64,000 nt of DNA from Betaproteobacteria bacterium (GTDB taxonomy: Bacteria > Pseudomonadota > Gammaproteobacteria > Burkholderiales > Burkholderiaceae_C). The notes under the pieces are model-generated. The model did no database searches. It was not told the DNA's origin and saw nothing but the letters and a program-made list of their open reading frames with translations. The stretch covers positions 1 through 64,000 of the forward strand of contig RFTU01000005.1 in assembly GCA_009923315.1 (NCBI GenBank), given 5' to 3'. Both the position numbers and the translations under genes were made by a program. The first letter of the stretch is position 1. Each line of letters begins with the position of its first letter. Positions 18,230-29,045 of the stretch are shown one piece after another.

Positions 18230-18540
18230 GCTCAGGCCTTCTACGTGTCTTTCGATCCCAACAGACCGCGCAGATCGTGACCGAGATCCTCGAGATCGTG
18301 AAAGACCTCAACCAGAAGGCAGGCGTGAGCATCCTGTGGGCTGAGCAGAACACCAACGTGGCGCTGAAGTACGCCGACTACGGCTATACCCTGGAAAGCG
18401 GCCCCATCATGATGGACGGCGATGCCGCCAGCCTGGCCCATAACCCCAATGTCAAGGAGTTCTACCTCGGCATCTCCGGCGAAGGACGGCGCAGCTTCCT
18501 TCAGATGAAGTCTTACCCTGGCCGCAAGTGGTGGCTGTGA
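18226..18540 (+). pseudogene. C-terminal remnant of a branched-chain amino-acid ABC transporter ATPase (LivF)
   Basis: Only about the last 93 residues of a LivF-type ATPase are present, from QIVTEILEIVKDLN (position about 18259) to the end. The H-loop region survives as WAEQNTNVALKYADYGY, followed by the normal LivF C-terminus. Walker A, the signature motif and Walker B are all missing. No livG, livH, livM or binding-protein gene is nearby. The fragment joins directly after the transporter stop, so the transporter either replaced or was inserted into an older liv operon, or a deletion fused the two. It cannot function as an ATPase alone. Confidence 0.8.
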
Positions 18541-18562
18541 TCCCCCATCACGGGCCGTGCTC

Positions 18563-19393
18563 ATGAAGATCGGATTCCTGACCCAACACGGCAAGGAAGC
18601 GCTCTTGGCGCAGATTCTGGCTGAGGGCTTGGGCGCTGAGCTGTCTCGCGTGGAAGGCTTCGACACCGACACCCTGGGAACCTTTACCCGAGAGTGCCCA
18701 CGCCGCGGCACACAAGTGGAAGCCGCCACTCGCAAGGCCGAGCTGGCGTTGGAACTCTCCGCTGCCCAGGTCGAATGGGGACTGGGCAGCGAAGGAGCCT
18801 TCCACCTCGACCCTTATCTGAGCCTACTGCCCTGGAACACGGAAGTGTTGGTCCTGATCGAACGCCGCAGCGGATACCGAATCACCGCCTTGGCTCATGC
18901 CAAGGCACAGTCGGTGGGCGTTGATGTGCGCGATTGGGACGAACTCAGGGCCGCTGCGGAGCGCGCAGGTTTTCCGGAGCATCACCTCGTACTGCGACGC
19001 AGCGGCGCTGACGGACCTGTGCTGGCCAAAGGCTTGGCTTGCCTGGAGGGCTTGCGCAAGGTCTTTCAGCGTTCCAAGGCCTCGGAGCCTGAACTGACAC
19101 TGCATGTCGAAAACGATCTGCGAGCCCATGCCAACCCGACCCGCCAAACGGTGATCCGCCAAGCGGGATTGGACCTGGTGCGGCGATTTCACTGCCGCTG
19201 CCCCCAGTGCCATGCACCGGGATACGGCTTGTTGCGGGCCGAACCTGGCGCACCCTGTGCCAGTTGTGGAACACCCACGCGCGTGCCGCGCGCCGAAGTG
19301 TGGAGCTGCCCATCGTGCGGACATCAAGCCATCAAGCCACGAGCACAACCCGTGATGGCCGACCCGCAGCGCTGTGACGTGTGCAACCCTTGA
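18563..19393 (+). CDS. Uncharacterised protein with C-terminal zinc-ribbon-like Cys motifs (DUF6671-like)
   Basis: This protein is 276 residues from ATG 18563; a GTG two codons earlier is possible. The first 200 residues match my memory of the DUF6671 family (an early FLTQHGKE, a central GSEGAFHLDP and RRSGADG). The last 70 residues hold four CxxC-type pairs: CRCPQC, CASC, CPSC and CDVC, consistent with one or two zinc ribbons. No activity is known for the family. It lies 22 bases after the livF remnant on the same strand, and converges on the epimerase gene. Ribbon-like ends suggest nucleic-acid or protein binding, but that is a guess. Confidence 0.75.
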   Translation: MKIGFLTQHGKEALLAQILAEGLGAELSRVEGFDTDTLGTFTRECPRRGTQVEAATRKAELALELSAAQVEWGLGSEGAFHLDPYLSLLPWNTEVLVLIERRSGYRITALAHAKAQSVGVDVRDWDELRAAAERAGFPEHHLVLRRSGADGPVLAKGLACLEGLRKVFQRSKASEPELTLHVENDLRAHANPTRQTVIRQAGLDLVRRFHCRCPQCHAPGYGLLRAEPGAPCASCGTPTRVPRAEVWSCPSCGHQAIKPRAQPVMADPQRCDVCNP

Positions 19394-19436
19394 TGGGGAA
19401 TCCCGCCAGACCGAGCCGGCGCCCTTGGGAACCGGG

Positions 19437-19904
19437 TTAACCCAAGGCGGCAATGACCTCAGCTGGCGCCTGCACCAGCTCGATCAGCACACCCTCCCCA
19501 CCGATGGGAAATTCTTCATTGCCTTTGGGATGAATGAAGGTGATGTCATGGCCCGCAGCGCCCTTTCGAATGCCACCGGGCGCAAAGCGCACGCCTTGTG
19601 CGGTCAGCCACTCCACCGCCCTGGGTAGATCGTCCACCCACAAGCCGATGTGGTTGAGCGGCGTGGCGTGCACAGCCGGCTTCTTCTGCGGATCCAGCGG
19701 CTGCATCAGGTCCACTTCCACGGCGAACGGACCAGAGCCCAAGGCGCAGATGTCTTCGTCCACATTCTCTCGTTCGCTGACAAAGGTGCTCTTGACCTGC
19801 AGCCCCAGCATCTCCACCCAGAGGCTGCGCAACTTGTCCTTGCTCGTTGCGCCGATGGCCACCTGTTGAATGCCCAGAATGCGAAAGGGTTTGGCGGGGC
19901 TCAT
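19437..19904 (-). CDS. VOC-superfamily protein, probable methylmalonyl-CoA epimerase
   Basis: This 155-residue vicinal-oxygen-chelate protein has the paired beta-alpha-beta modules of the family; likely metal ligands include the His of [11 protein letters not shown] and a C-terminal Glu in VLIELVQ. It is the last gene of a cluster that already encodes the propionyl-CoA carboxylase and methylmalonyl-CoA mutase. The missing step there is epimerisation of (S)- to (R)-methylmalonyl-CoA, so this is the best candidate. Glyoxalase-type activity is not excluded by sequence alone. The start at 19904 has GAGG at good spacing. It is 52 bases after the carboxylase alpha gene. Confidence 0.75.
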   Translation of the reverse strand: MSPAKPFRILGIQQVAIGATSKDKLRSLWVEMLGLQVKSTFVSERENVDEDICALGSGPFAVEVDLMQPLDPQKKPAVHATPLNHIGLWVDDLPRAVEWLTAQGVRFAPGGIRKGAAGHDITFIHPKGNEEFPIGGEGVLIELVQAPAEVIAALG

Positions 19905-19956
19905 TCCATGATCCTCTGAATTCGAGTCATCTTCACACTGCACCTCCAGATCCGGC

Positions 19957-22032
19957 TCACTCGAATTCGAGGATCACCTGGTCCACGGCCAAGCTTTCGC
20001 CCACGACGGCTTTCACTGCCTTGACCACCCCGTCCTGCGTGGCCGTCAGGATGTTTTCCATCTTCATCGCCTCGATCACCGCCAGCCGCTCGCCAGCCAG
20101 CACCTTCTGTCCAATTTGCACCGCCACATTGACCAGCAGCCCCGGCATAGGAGACAACAGCATCTTGGACAGGTCTGGCGGGGCTTTGTAGGGCATCAGC
20201 TTCAACAGCTCCGCGGCTCGAGGCGACAGCACCAGTGCGGCAATGGCCGAGCCGTTATGGGAAATGCGCAGTGCCAGCGGCTGACGAGGAGTCCCCCGCT
20301 CGACCTGGGCGCTGAACGGTTGGCCGTTGACGGTCCCCACCATCAGGATGTCTCCGATCTTGGTGCGGCTCTGGATGGCGAAAGTACGGCCGTCGACCTT
20401 CACTTCGGCCTTGCCCGACACCGGTTCAAACTCGCCCACCTGCACCTGGTGGTACTCATGCTGATCCTCTTCCCCCAGCACGACCACCACGAAGTCGCTG
20501 ACATGGCCAACCTCATGGCCCAAGACCTGACCGCTCATGCCTGCAGCGCGAAAGCGGGCCTTGCATCGGACGAAGCCGGCGATCGCCAGCAGGAATGCCG
20601 GGTCGTCATGCGGCACATCCTCTGCGCGGAATCCCTGGGCGTAATGCTCAGCGATGAAACCGGTGTTGAACTGTCCACTCACAAACTGGGGATGTGCCAG
20701 CAGCGCAGCCTGAAACGGAATGTTGCTGCTGATGCCCCGAATGACGAACGCATTGAGCGCCTCGCGCATCTTGGCAATGGCCTCTTGGCGGTCACGCCCG
20801 TGCACGATCAGCTTGGCAATCATCGAGTCGTAGTACATCGGGATCTCGCCGCCCTCGTACACACCCGTATCCACGCGAACACCGCCGTAATGGCCGTTGT
20901 CGTAGGCGGCGCCCTGAAGGGTCGCGCGTGCCTGCTCCAGGTTTTGCGACGGCGGTTGGTAGTTGACCAAGCGGCCCGTGGAAGGCAAGAAGTTTCGGAA
21001 AGGGTCCTCGGCATTGATACGGCATTCGATGGCCCAACCGTCACGCGCCACCTGCTCTTGCGTGAAGGCCAACCGCTCACCGGCGGCCACACGAATCATC
21101 TGCTCGACCAGATCCAGACCGGTGATGCACTCCGTCACCGGATGCTCCACCTGAAGACGCGTATTCATCTCCAGAAAATAGAAGTCCTGGTCCTTTCCCA
21201 CCACGAATTCAACGGTACCAGCGCTTTGGTACTGCACCGCCTTGGCCAGGGCCACGGCCTGCTCGCCCATGGCCTTGCGCGTAGCCTCGGTAATGAAGGG
21301 CGAAGGCGCCTCCTCAATCACTTTCTGGTGGCGACGCTGGATGGAACACTCGCGCTCCCATAGGTACACCACGTTGCCGTGCGCGTCGCCCAATATCTGA
21401 ATCTCGATGTGCCGCGGCTCCAGCACATACTTCTCGATGAAGACGCGGTCGTCGCCAAAACTGTTGCGCGCTTCACTCCTGCACGATTCGAAACCTTCGT
21501 GCGCTTCCTTGTCGTTGAAAGCCACGCGCAGGCCCTTTCCACCGCCGCCCGCACTGGCCTTGATCATCACCGGATAGCCGATCTTCCTGGCGATCTCGAC
21601 TGCTTGCGCAGGCGTGTGGATGGCCTCGTTGTAGCCGGGGATGGTGTTGACCTGGGCCTCACCGGCGAGCTTCTTGGAGGCGATCTTGTCGCCCATGGCC
21701 GCAATCGAGTGGTGCTTGGGGCCGATGAAGACGATACCCTCTTCCTCACAACGCTTGGCAAAGGATTCGTTCTCCGACAAAAAGCCGTATCCAGGGTGCA
21801 GCGCTTGTGCCCCAGTTTTCTTGCAGGCCTCGATGATCTTTTCGGCCGCCAGATAGGACTCGCGCGAAGGCGCCGGGCCCAGCAGCACCGCCTCATCGGC
21901 CAGCTCCACGTGTCGTGCGTTCTTATCGGCCTCGGAATAGACCGCCACCGTGGCAATGCCCATCTTGCGTGCGGTCTTGATGACCCGACAGGCGATCTCT
22001 CCGCGGTTGGCAATGAGAATCTTCTTGAACAT
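19957..22032 (-). CDS. pccA: Propionyl-CoA carboxylase alpha subunit (biotin carboxylase plus biotin carrier)
   Basis: This 691-residue protein uses ATP and bicarbonate to carboxylate biotin, which then carboxylates propionyl-CoA on the beta subunit. The N-terminal biotin carboxylase begins [14 protein letters not shown], with ATP-grasp [10 protein letters not shown] and [15 protein letters not shown] linker/BT domain follows, and the C-terminal biotinyl domain has EAMKMEN with the biotinylated K657, 34 residues from the end. The ATG at 22032 is preceded by GGAGGAG. The start lies 19 bases after the beta gene stop. Close paralogues work on acetyl-CoA or methylcrotonyl-CoA; the mutase and epimerase neighbours support propionyl-CoA. 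Confidence 0.93.
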   Translation of the reverse strand: MFKKILIANRGEIACRVIKTARKMGIATVAVYSEADKNARHVELADEAVLLGPAPSRESYLAAEKIIEACKKTGAQALHPGYGFLSENESFAKRCEEEGIVFIGPKHHSIAAMGDKIASKKLAGEAQVNTIPGYNEAIHTPAQAVEIARKIGYPVMIKASAGGGGKGLRVAFNDKEAHEGFESCRSEARNSFGDDRVFIEKYVLEPRHIEIQILGDAHGNVVYLWERECSIQRRHQKVIEEAPSPFITEATRKAMGEQAVALAKAVQYQSAGTVEFVVGKDQDFYFLEMNTRLQVEHPVTECITGLDLVEQMIRVAAGERLAFTQEQVARDGWAIECRINAEDPFRNFLPSTGRLVNYQPPSQNLEQARATLQGAAYDNGHYGGVRVDTGVYEGGEIPMYYDSMIAKLIVHGRDRQEAIAKMREALNAFVIRGISSNIPFQAALLAHPQFVSGQFNTGFIAEHYAQGFRAEDVPHDDPAFLLAIAGFVRCKARFRAAGMSGQVLGHEVGHVSDFVVVVLGEEDQHEYHQVQVGEFEPVSGKAEVKVDGRTFAIQSRTKIGDILMVGTVNGQPFSAQVERGTPRQPLALRISHNGSAIAALVLSPRAAELLKLMPYKAPPDLSKMLLSPMPGLLVNVAVQIGQKVLAGERLAVIEAMKMENILTATQDGVVKAVKAVVGESLAVDQVILEFE

Positions 22033-22051
22033 ATTCAACTCCTCCAACCCG

Positions 22052-23584
22052 TCACAGGGGAATGTTCCCGTGCTTGCGCCATGGGTTGTCCAGCTTCTTG
22101 TCCTTGAGCATCTTCAGCGACCGGCAGATGCGCTTACGCGTTTCGTGAGGCTGGATCACATCGTCGATAAAGCCCCTGGCACCCGCCACGAAGGGGTTGG
22201 CAAAACGCGCCTTGTACTCCGCTTCGCGCGCGGCCAACTTGGCCGGGTCGCCCTTGTCTTCACGGAAGATGATCTCCACCGCACCCTTGGCACCCATCAC
22301 CGCTATCTCAGCATTGGGCCAGGCGAAATTCACGTCGCCACGCAGGTGCTTGGATGCCATCACGTCATAGGCTCCACCGTAGGCCTTGCGGGTGATCACG
22401 GTGATCTTGGGCACGGTGCACTCGGCATAGGCATACAACAGCTTGGCACCGTGCTTGATGATGCCCCCATACTCCTGCGAAGTACCCGGCATGAACCCGG
22501 GCACGTCTACGAAGGTGACCACCGGGATGTTGAAGGCATCACAGAAGCGCACAAATCGCGCCGCCTTGATCGAGCTCTTGATGTCCAGACAACCCGCCAA
22601 TACCAGAGGATTGTTGGCGACCACGCCCACACTCTGGCCCTCTAGGCGAGCGAAGCCGATCACGATATTGGCGGCATAGTCGGGCTGCAATTCGAAGAAC
22701 TCACCATCGTCCACCACTTTGACGATCAGTTCCTTGATGTCGTAGGGCTTGTTGGGGTTGTCCGGCACCAAGGTGTCCAGCGAATGGTCCAGGCGGTTTC
22801 CGGGGTCACCACTGGGGCGCACCGGCGGCTTCTCCCGGTTGTTCAGCGGCAGGTAGTTGAAGAAGCGCCTGACCATCAACAGCGCTTCCACATCATGCTG
22901 GAACGCCAAATCCGCGACGCCGCTCTTGGTGGTATGGGTCAGTGCGCCGCCGAGCTCTTCAGCGGTCACCTCTTCATGCGTGACCGTCTTCACCACCTCG
23001 GGACCGGTCACGAACATGTAGGACGAGTCCTTGACCATGAAGATGAAGTCGGTCATCGATGGGCTGTACACCGCGCCCCCCGCGCATGGTCCCATGATCA
23101 TGCTGATCTGAGGAATGACCCCGCTGGCCAACACATTTTTCTGGAAGACATCCGCGTAGCCCCCCAAAGACGCCACGCCTTCCTGAATGCGGGCGCCACC
23201 TGAATCGTTCAGGCCGATCACCGGCGCTCCCACCCGCATGGCCTGGTCCATGATCTTGCAAATCTTCTCGGCATGCGTCTCCGACAAGGCACCCCCGAAC
23301 ACCGTGAAGTCCTGGCTGTAGGCAAAGGCCAGGCGGCCATTGATCATCCCGTAGCCGATCACGACACCATCGCCCGGAATCTTGTTCTCGGCCATACCGA
23401 AGTCCACGCATCGGTGCTCAACGAACATGTCCCACTCTTCGAACGTTCCCTCGTCGAACAGCAGTTCCAGCCGTTCGCGCGCAGTCAGCTTGCCTTTGGC
23501 ATGCTGAGCATCGATGCGCTTCTGCCCGCCCCCCAAACGCGCCTTGGCGCGCTTTTCCTCGAGCATCTGTTGTATGTCGTGCAT
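22052..23584 (-). CDS. pccB: Propionyl-CoA carboxylase beta subunit (carboxyltransferase)
   Basis: This 510-residue carboxyltransferase transfers CO2 from carboxybiotin to propionyl-CoA, giving (S)-methylmalonyl-CoA. It has both crotonase-like domains: the N-terminal acyl-CoA site ([12 protein letters not shown] and [12 protein letters not shown] oxyanion loop) and the C-terminal biotin site ([28 protein letters not shown]). Asp in the C-terminal FVDVPGF region and the overall PccB length fit propionyl-CoA rather than acetyl-CoA. The start at 23584 is preceded by AGGAGA. An upstream in-frame start at 23602 would cover that site. It sits between meaB and pccA in one operon. Confidence 0.94.
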   Translation of the reverse strand: MHDIQQMLEEKRAKARLGGGQKRIDAQHAKGKLTARERLELLFDEGTFEEWDMFVEHRCVDFGMAENKIPGDGVVIGYGMINGRLAFAYSQDFTVFGGALSETHAEKICKIMDQAMRVGAPVIGLNDSGGARIQEGVASLGGYADVFQKNVLASGVIPQISMIMGPCAGGAVYSPSMTDFIFMVKDSSYMFVTGPEVVKTVTHEEVTAEELGGALTHTTKSGVADLAFQHDVEALLMVRRFFNYLPLNNREKPPVRPSGDPGNRLDHSLDTLVPDNPNKPYDIKELIVKVVDDGEFFELQPDYAANIVIGFARLEGQSVGVVANNPLVLAGCLDIKSSIKAARFVRFCDAFNIPVVTFVDVPGFMPGTSQEYGGIIKHGAKLLYAYAECTVPKITVITRKAYGGAYDVMASKHLRGDVNFAWPNAEIAVMGAKGAVEIIFREDKGDPAKLAAREAEYKARFANPFVAGARGFIDDVIQPHETRKRICRSLKMLKDKKLDNPWRKHGNIPL

Positions 23585-23667
23585 CGGGGTTCTCCTCATC
23601 AAAGCTATCGGGTTGTATCGACTTGAATGCGCCCGTGATTCACTGACACATGCTCATAGCCGTCATC

Positions 23668-24672
23668 TCAATGGAACAAATCCAGCAGACGCCGGGCTGC
23701 CACCGAAGCGGCGAGGCGCCCTTCGCTGACATCGGCCTGCATCGACACCAACGCCGCCTGCACGGCGGGATGCCCTCGAAAGCGCTGTCTCAAACCGGCT
23801 TCGATGCGCTCCCACATCCAAGCCTGCGACTGTTGCACTCGACGCCGAGAGAGCCGACCGCTGTCCTTCTGAAGCTGATGGAACCGTTGAACCTGCCCCC
23901 AGAAGTGATCCAAGCCCTGTTCCTTGAGCGCGCTGAGTTGCATCACCGTGGGCTGCCACATTGGTTCCTTGCCCTGGTTGTGATCGGGCTGCCCGTGCAA
24001 TCCCAACAAGCGCAGCGATGACTGAATCTGAGCCTGCGCGCGCGTGGCCGCATCGGGGTCAAGGTCGGCCTTGTTGATCACCACCAGATCGGCGAGTTCC
24101 ATCACGCCCTTCTTGATGGCCTGCAACTCATCGCCCGCGTTGGGAAGATGCATCAGGACGAACATATCCGTCATGCGCGACACCGCAGTCTCGCTCTGAC
24201 CCACGCCCACCGTCTCGACGATGACCACATCATGGCCGGCAGCCTCGCACAACAGCATCGCCTCACGGGTTCTTTCTGCCACCCCGCCGAGGTTGCCGCT
24301 GCTGGGACTCGGGCGAATGAACGCGCGCTCGTTCACGCTGAGCCGCTCCATACGGGTCTTGTCACCCAAGATAGAACCGCCGCTGACCGTCGAAGAGGGA
24401 TCAACCGCCAGTACCGCCACCCGATGCCCCAGACCGATCAGCATCATGCCCAAGGCTTCGATGAAGGTGCTCTTGCCCACACCCGGAACGCCACTGATGC
24501 CCAGGCGAAACGAATTCCCGCTGTGTGGCAGGACAGCGTTGAGCAACTCGTCAGCTCGAGCCCGATGGTCTGCACGCGTGCTCTCCAGCAGGGTGATGGC
24601 CTTGGCCAAGGCACGACGCTGGTCTGCACCCGGCGCGCCAATGAGCGCCGACAGAATGGGGTCAGCCACCAT
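23668..24672 (-). CDS. meaB: Methylmalonyl-CoA mutase-associated GTPase MeaB
   Basis: This 334-residue G3E-family GTPase protects and reactivates the B12-dependent mutase by gating cofactor delivery and release. Walker A is GVPGVGKST at residues 61-69, followed by the VDPSS and ETVGVGQSE switch regions and NKAD for guanine recognition. Its start overlaps the end of the mutase gene by 11 bases, so the two are translationally coupled, fitting a fixed ratio of enzyme and chaperone. The 83 bases between it and pccB hold only the pccB ribosome site as far as can be seen. Confidence 0.94.
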   Translation of the reverse strand: MVADPILSALIGAPGADQRRALAKAITLLESTRADHRARADELLNAVLPHSGNSFRLGISGVPGVGKSTFIEALGMMLIGLGHRVAVLAVDPSSTVSGGSILGDKTRMERLSVNERAFIRPSPSSGNLGGVAERTREAMLLCEAAGHDVVIVETVGVGQSETAVSRMTDMFVLMHLPNAGDELQAIKKGVMELADLVVINKADLDPDAATRAQAQIQSSLRLLGLHGQPDHNQGKEPMWQPTVMQLSALKEQGLDHFWGQVQRFHQLQKDSGRLSRRRVQQSQAWMWERIEAGLRQRFRGHPAVQAALVSMQADVSEGRLAASVAARRLLDLFH

Positions 24673-26827
24673 GCTGGGTCGAGATCACCTGACGAATCTG
24701 CTCCAGCACATCCTTGGCACTGGCCGGAATCGGCGTGCCGGGCCCATAGATGCCCTTGACCCCTGCCTCGAACAGGAAGTCGTAGTCCTGCGGCGGGATC
24801 ACACCCCCCACGAAGACGATGATGTCGTCTGCGCCCTGCTTCTTCAGTTCGGCAATGATGCCGGGAACCAATGTCTTGTGACCTGCAGCCAGCGTGGAGA
24901 CGCCCACGGCATGCACATCGTTTTCGATCGCCTGGCGTGCGCACTCCTCGGGTGTCTGGAACAGTGGACCCATGTCCACATCAAAGCCCAGATCCGCGAA
25001 GGCCGTAGCCACCACCTTGGCGCCTCGGTCGTGCCCGTCCTGGCCCAGCTTGGCAATCATCACGCGCGGGCGGCGTCCATACTGATCCGCGAAAGCTGAA
25101 ATCTCGACTTTGAGCTGGTCCCACCCCTCGGCGGAATCGTAGGCGGCTGCATACACACCGGTCACCTTCTGAATGTCAGCACGGTGACGGCCGAACACCG
25201 CCTCCAGCGCATCGCTCACTTCACCCACAGTCGCCCGCAGGCGAACGGCTTGAATGGCCAGGTCCAGCAGGTTGCCCTGACCGCTGCGAGCCGATGCCGT
25301 CAAAGCGTTCAGCGCAGCCTGTACCTTCGCGCCATCACGCGTCGCCTTGATTTGCCGCAAGCGCGCAATTTGACCTTCACGCACCTTGACGTTGTCCACC
25401 TCCAGGATATCAACCCTGTCGTGCTGCGCCAGCTTGTACTTGTTGACGCCCACAATCACATCCCTGCCGCTGTCGATGCGCGCCTGTTTCTCAGCCGCAC
25501 TGGCCTCGATCTTGAGTTTGGCCCAGCCGCTGTCCACGGCGCGGGTCATACCGCCCATCGCATCGACTTCCTCGATGATCTTCCACGCGGCATCGGCCAT
25601 GTCCTGCGTGAGCTTTTCCATCATGTAAGACCCCGCCCAGGGATCGATCACATGGGTCATGTGGGTTTCTTCCTGAATGATCAGCTGCGTGTTGCGCGCG
25701 ATCCGGGCACTGAACTCGGTGGGCAGTGCTATCGCCTCGTCAAAGGCATTGGTGTGCAGGCTCTGAGTGCCGCCAAAGACCGCAGCCATGGCCTCGATCG
25801 TGGTGCGCACGACATTGTTGTAGGGATCCTGCTCGGTCAGGGACCATCCCGAGGTCTGGCAGTGGGTGCGCAGCATCAGGCTTTTCGGGTTCTTCGCGCC
25901 AAAGCCTTTCATGATGCGACACCACAACAGCCTGGCTGCACGCATCTTGGCAATCTCGAGATAGAAGTTCATCCCGATAGCCCAGAAAAAACTTAACCGC
26001 CCCGCGAATGCATCGACGTCCAATCCCTTTGCCAATGCCGTCTTCACATACTCCTTGCCGTCGGCCAAGGTGAAGGCCAACTCGAGCGCCTGATTCGCAC
26101 CGGCCTCCTGCATGTGGTAGCCGCTGATCGAGATCGAGTTGAACTTGGGCATGTTGCGCGCGGTGTACTCGATGATGTCCCCAATGATCCGCATGCTGGG
26201 CTCAGGCGGGTAGATGTAGGTGTTGCGGACCATGAACTCCTTGAGGATGTCGTTTTGGATGGTTCCGCTCAGCTTCTCCTGCGTCACGCCCTGCTCTTCA
26301 GCGGCCACCACATAGCCTGCCAACACCGGCAGCACCGCACCGTTCATCGTCATGGACACACTCACCTGGTCCAAGGGAATGCCATCGAAGAGGATCTTCA
26401 TGTCCTCCACCGAATCGATGGCCACGCCGGCCTTTCCGACATCACCCACCACACGGGGATGGTCGCTGTCGTAGCCCCGGTGGGTGGCCAGATCGAAGGC
26501 CACGCTCACGCCCTGCCCTCCGGCGGCCAGAGCCTTGCGGTAGAAGCGGTTGCTGTCCTCAGCTGTCGAGAACCCGGCGTACTGCCGGATCGTCCAGGGG
26601 CGAACCGCGTACATCGTGGCTTGCGGGCCGCGAATGAAGGGCTCGAAGCCCGGCAGGGTATTGGCATGCGGCAGCGCGGAGGTGTCGGCCGCGGTGTACA
26701 GCGGCTTGACGGTGATCCCCTCGGGCGTGACCCAATTCAGCTTGGACACGTCACCGCCCGGGGCGGACTTGGCAGCGGCCTGCGCCCACTGATCGAGTGT
26801 GGCGGCTTTGAAGTTGTCGGCGGACAT
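24662..26827 (-). CDS. scpA: Methylmalonyl-CoA mutase, adenosylcobalamin-dependent
   Basis: This 721-residue mutase converts (R)-methylmalonyl-CoA to succinyl-CoA. The N-terminal substrate barrel has [18 protein letters not shown] and the nearby [19 protein letters not shown]. The C-terminal B12 domain has the base-off motif DGHDRG at residues 597-602, with H599 as the cobalt ligand. It is the single-chain type like E. coli Sbm/ScpA. The start at 26827 has AAGGAG before it. It is the first gene of the minus-strand propionate operon, and the divergent GntR gene and a palindrome lie upstream. Confidence 0.95.
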   Translation of the reverse strand: MSADNFKAATLDQWAQAAAKSAPGGDVSKLNWVTPEGITVKPLYTAADTSALPHANTLPGFEPFIRGPQATMYAVRPWTIRQYAGFSTAEDSNRFYRKALAAGGQGVSVAFDLATHRGYDSDHPRVVGDVGKAGVAIDSVEDMKILFDGIPLDQVSVSMTMNGAVLPVLAGYVVAAEEQGVTQEKLSGTIQNDILKEFMVRNTYIYPPEPSMRIIGDIIEYTARNMPKFNSISISGYHMQEAGANQALELAFTLADGKEYVKTALAKGLDVDAFAGRLSFFWAIGMNFYLEIAKMRAARLLWCRIMKGFGAKNPKSLMLRTHCQTSGWSLTEQDPYNNVVRTTIEAMAAVFGGTQSLHTNAFDEAIALPTEFSARIARNTQLIIQEETHMTHVIDPWAGSYMMEKLTQDMADAAWKIIEEVDAMGGMTRAVDSGWAKLKIEASAAEKQARIDSGRDVIVGVNKYKLAQHDRVDILEVDNVKVREGQIARLRQIKATRDGAKVQAALNALTASARSGQGNLLDLAIQAVRLRATVGEVSDALEAVFGRHRADIQKVTGVYAAAYDSAEGWDQLKVEISAFADQYGRRPRVMIAKLGQDGHDRGAKVVATAFADLGFDVDMGPLFQTPEECARQAIENDVHAVGVSTLAAGHKTLVPGIIAELKKQGADDIIVFVGGVIPPQDYDFLFEAGVKGIYGPGTPIPASAKDVLEQIRQVISTQHGG

Positions 26828-26902
26828 GAAGGCTCCTTGGTCCACCCATGATCATGCCCTCAGGGGTTTGAGGTGACCAGGGTTTCCCGAGAGGGATCTG
26901 TG

Positions 26903-26922
26903 ATGCATAATTATAAATGCAT
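26903..26922. promoter_or_regulatory. AT-rich palindrome between scpA and the GntR gene
   Basis: ATGCATAATTATAAATGCAT is an imperfect palindrome with perfect six-base ATGCAT arms and an AT-only eight-base centre, conspicuous in a GC-rich genome. It lies 76 bases upstream of scpA and 38 bases before the GntR gene. FadR-subfamily GntR proteins bind sites of this size, so it is the best candidate for the operator of both transcription units. Confidence 0.55.
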
Positions 26923-26959
26923 TCTCCAGTCTCTTTACGCACGACGCTCACTGCCTCAC

Positions 26960-27616
26960 ATGGCCGCTGCCTTCACAAGCCTCGCCCCTCGCGCCCTCTA
27001 CGAAGAGGTCGCCGAGCGCCTGCGCCAGCAGATCTTCAATCACGAGCTCGAGCCCGGCAGTTGGATCGATGAATTGAGGCTCGCTGCCGCCTGGGGCATC
27101 AGCCGAACGCCCCTGCGTGAGGCCCTCAAGGTTCTGGCCACCGAAGGCTTGATCACCATGAAGGTACGACGCGGCGCTTACGTCACCGAACCGTCAACAG
27201 CAGACGTGGAGCAGGTCTACCACCTGCTGGCCGTCCTGGAAAGCGACGCCGCGGGCGAGGTGGCCCGGCGCGCCGACCCCTCGGCGCTGATGCAACTGCA
27301 GGGCCTGCATGACCAACTTGAACGGCAGGTGCGTCAACGCGACGCCTTCTTTGCCACCAACGAGGCCTTTCACCTGCAGTTGTTGGAGCATGCCGGCAAC
27401 CGTTGGCGAACCCAGATCGTGGCAGACCTGCGCAAGGTCATGAAGCTCAACCGGCACCACTCCTTGTTCAAGAAAGGCCGGCTGGCTCAGAGCCTGTCCG
27501 AACATCGCCAGATCATGTCCGCCCTTCGCGCGGGTGACGCTGCAGCCGCGTCCACGGCCATGCGCGAACACTTCGAGAACAGCCTGCGCACGCAGGCGCT
27601 ATGGGCAACGCCCTAA
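26960..27616 (+). CDS. GntR-family regulator with FCD domain, divergent from the propionate operon
   Basis: This 218-residue regulator has an N-terminal winged HTH (LRLAAAWGISRTPLREALKV, about residues 32-51) and a C-terminal FCD ligand-binding domain whose His residues (for example in NEAFHLQLLEHAGN and SEHRQIMSAL) usually hold a metal. It is divergent from scpA across 132 bases. GntR/FCD proteins in this position in related bacteria are thought to control methylmalonyl-CoA genes; the ligand is unknown. ATG 26960 is preferred because an upstream in-frame ATG at 26903 falls inside the palindrome. It converges on gltA with a 91-base gap. Confidence 0.88.
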   Translation: MAAAFTSLAPRALYEEVAERLRQQIFNHELEPGSWIDELRLAAAWGISRTPLREALKVLATEGLITMKVRRGAYVTEPSTADVEQVYHLLAVLESDAAGEVARRADPSALMQLQGLHDQLERQVRQRDAFFATNEAFHLQLLEHAGNRWRTQIVADLRKVMKLNRHHSLFKKGRLAQSLSEHRQIMSALRAGDAAAASTAMREHFENSLRTQALWATP

Positions 27617-27707
27617 GCGCACGGCCGGCTCAAGAAGAGACCGCCTGCACGGACGGTTCACACACCCATCACCCCGTCGTGGAGGGCCGACCTTCGCCGG
27701 CACGCGC

Positions 27708-29021
27708 TCAAGCGCGCTTGGCCAGCGGCACCACCTGACGGGGCTTGGAACCCACGAACAACTGGCGCGGACGCCCAATCTTGTATTCCGGGTCACCGAT
27801 CATCTCGTCGAGCTGGGCAATCCATCCTACGGTGCGGGCCAGCGCGAAGATGGCGGTAAACAGCGGCACGGGGATGCCGATGGCGCGCTGCACGATCCCC
27901 GAGTAGAAGTCGACGTTCGGGTACAGCTTGCGGGCCACGAAGTACTCGTCTTCCAGCGCAATCTTCTCCAGCTCCATGGCCAACTTGAACAAGGGATCGT
28001 TCTGCAGACCCAATGCGCCGAGGACTTCATGGCAGGTCTCACGCATCAACTTGGCACGCGGGTCGTAGTTCTTGTAGACGCGGTGGCCGAAGCCCATGAG
28101 CTTGACGCTCGAGTTCTTGTCTTTGACCTGCTTGATGAACTCGCCAATCTTTTCGACGCCACCTTGCTTCTGGATGTCGCCCAACATGTTGAGGCAGGCT
28201 TCGTTTGCGCCGCCGTGAGCAGGGCCCCACAGGCAGGCCACGCCAGCGGCGATGGCCGCAAACGGGTTGGTGCCCGAGGAACCGCATAAACGCACGGTGG
28301 ATGTCGAGGCGTTTTGCTCATGGTCGGCGTGAAGGATGAAGATGCGGTCCATGGCGCGCACCAGCACATCGTTGGGCTCGTATTCTTCGCACGGCGTTGC
28401 GAACATCATGCGCATGAAGTTCGCGGTGTATGACAGGGAGTTCTTCGGGTAGATGTAGGGCTGCCCGATTCCGTACTTGTAGGACATCGCCACCAGTGTG
28501 GGCATCTTGGCAATCAGGCGAATGGCTGCAATCGCACGGTGCTCGGGATTGTGCACGTCGGTGCTGTCGTGATAGAAGGCCGACAGCGCGCCCACCAAAC
28601 CGGTCATCACAGCCATCGGGTGGGCATCACGACGGAAGCCACGCAAGAAGAACTGCATCTGTTCATTGACCATGGTGTGCACGGTCACGAGCCGGTCGAA
28701 GTCCTTCTTCTCCTGAGGGTTGGGCAACTCACCCTTGAGCAGCAGGTAACACACCTCCATGAAGTCGCAGTTCCGTGCCAACTCCTCGATCGGATAGCCG
28801 CGGTACAGCAGCTCGCCCTTGTCGCCATCGATGTAGGTGATGGTCGAATTACAGGATGCCGTGCTCAGAAAGCCGGGGTCGTAAGTGAACTTGCCCGTCT
28901 GGCCATAAAGCTTGCGGATGTCGATGACATCAGGGCCCACCGAACCCTTGTAAATCGGCAGGTCCATGCTGGGACTTCCGTCTGAGAACGACAGGGTGGC
29001 TTTCACATCAGAGGGGGTCAT
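27708..29021 (-). CDS. gltA: Citrate synthase (type II, hexameric)
   Basis: This 437-residue enzyme condenses acetyl-CoA and oxaloacetate to citrate. The N-terminal small beta domain of the NADH-sensitive type II group is present (residues 1-60). Catalytic residues lie in [10 protein letters not shown] and [10 protein letters not shown] (His) and [13 protein letters not shown] (His and nearby Asp). The ATG at 29021 is preceded by AAGGAAG. It is last in the gene order sdhC-D-A-B-E-gltA, 24 bases after sdhE, the usual betaproteobacterial arrangement. Confidence 0.97.
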   Translation of the reverse strand: MTPSDVKATLSFSDGSPSMDLPIYKGSVGPDVIDIRKLYGQTGKFTYDPGFLSTASCNSTITYIDGDKGELLYRGYPIEELARNCDFMEVCYLLLKGELPNPQEKKDFDRLVTVHTMVNEQMQFFLRGFRRDAHPMAVMTGLVGALSAFYHDSTDVHNPEHRAIAAIRLIAKMPTLVAMSYKYGIGQPYIYPKNSLSYTANFMRMMFATPCEEYEPNDVLVRAMDRIFILHADHEQNASTSTVRLCGSSGTNPFAAIAAGVACLWGPAHGGANEACLNMLGDIQKQGGVEKIGEFIKQVKDKNSSVKLMGFGHRVYKNYDPRAKLMRETCHEVLGALGLQNDPLFKLAMELEKIALEDEYFVARKLYPNVDFYSGIVQRAIGIPVPLFTAIFALARTVGWIAQLDEMIGDPEYKIGRPRQLFVGSKPRQVVPLAKRA

Positions 29022-29045
29022 CTCATCTTCCTTTCGGTCTAGTCC

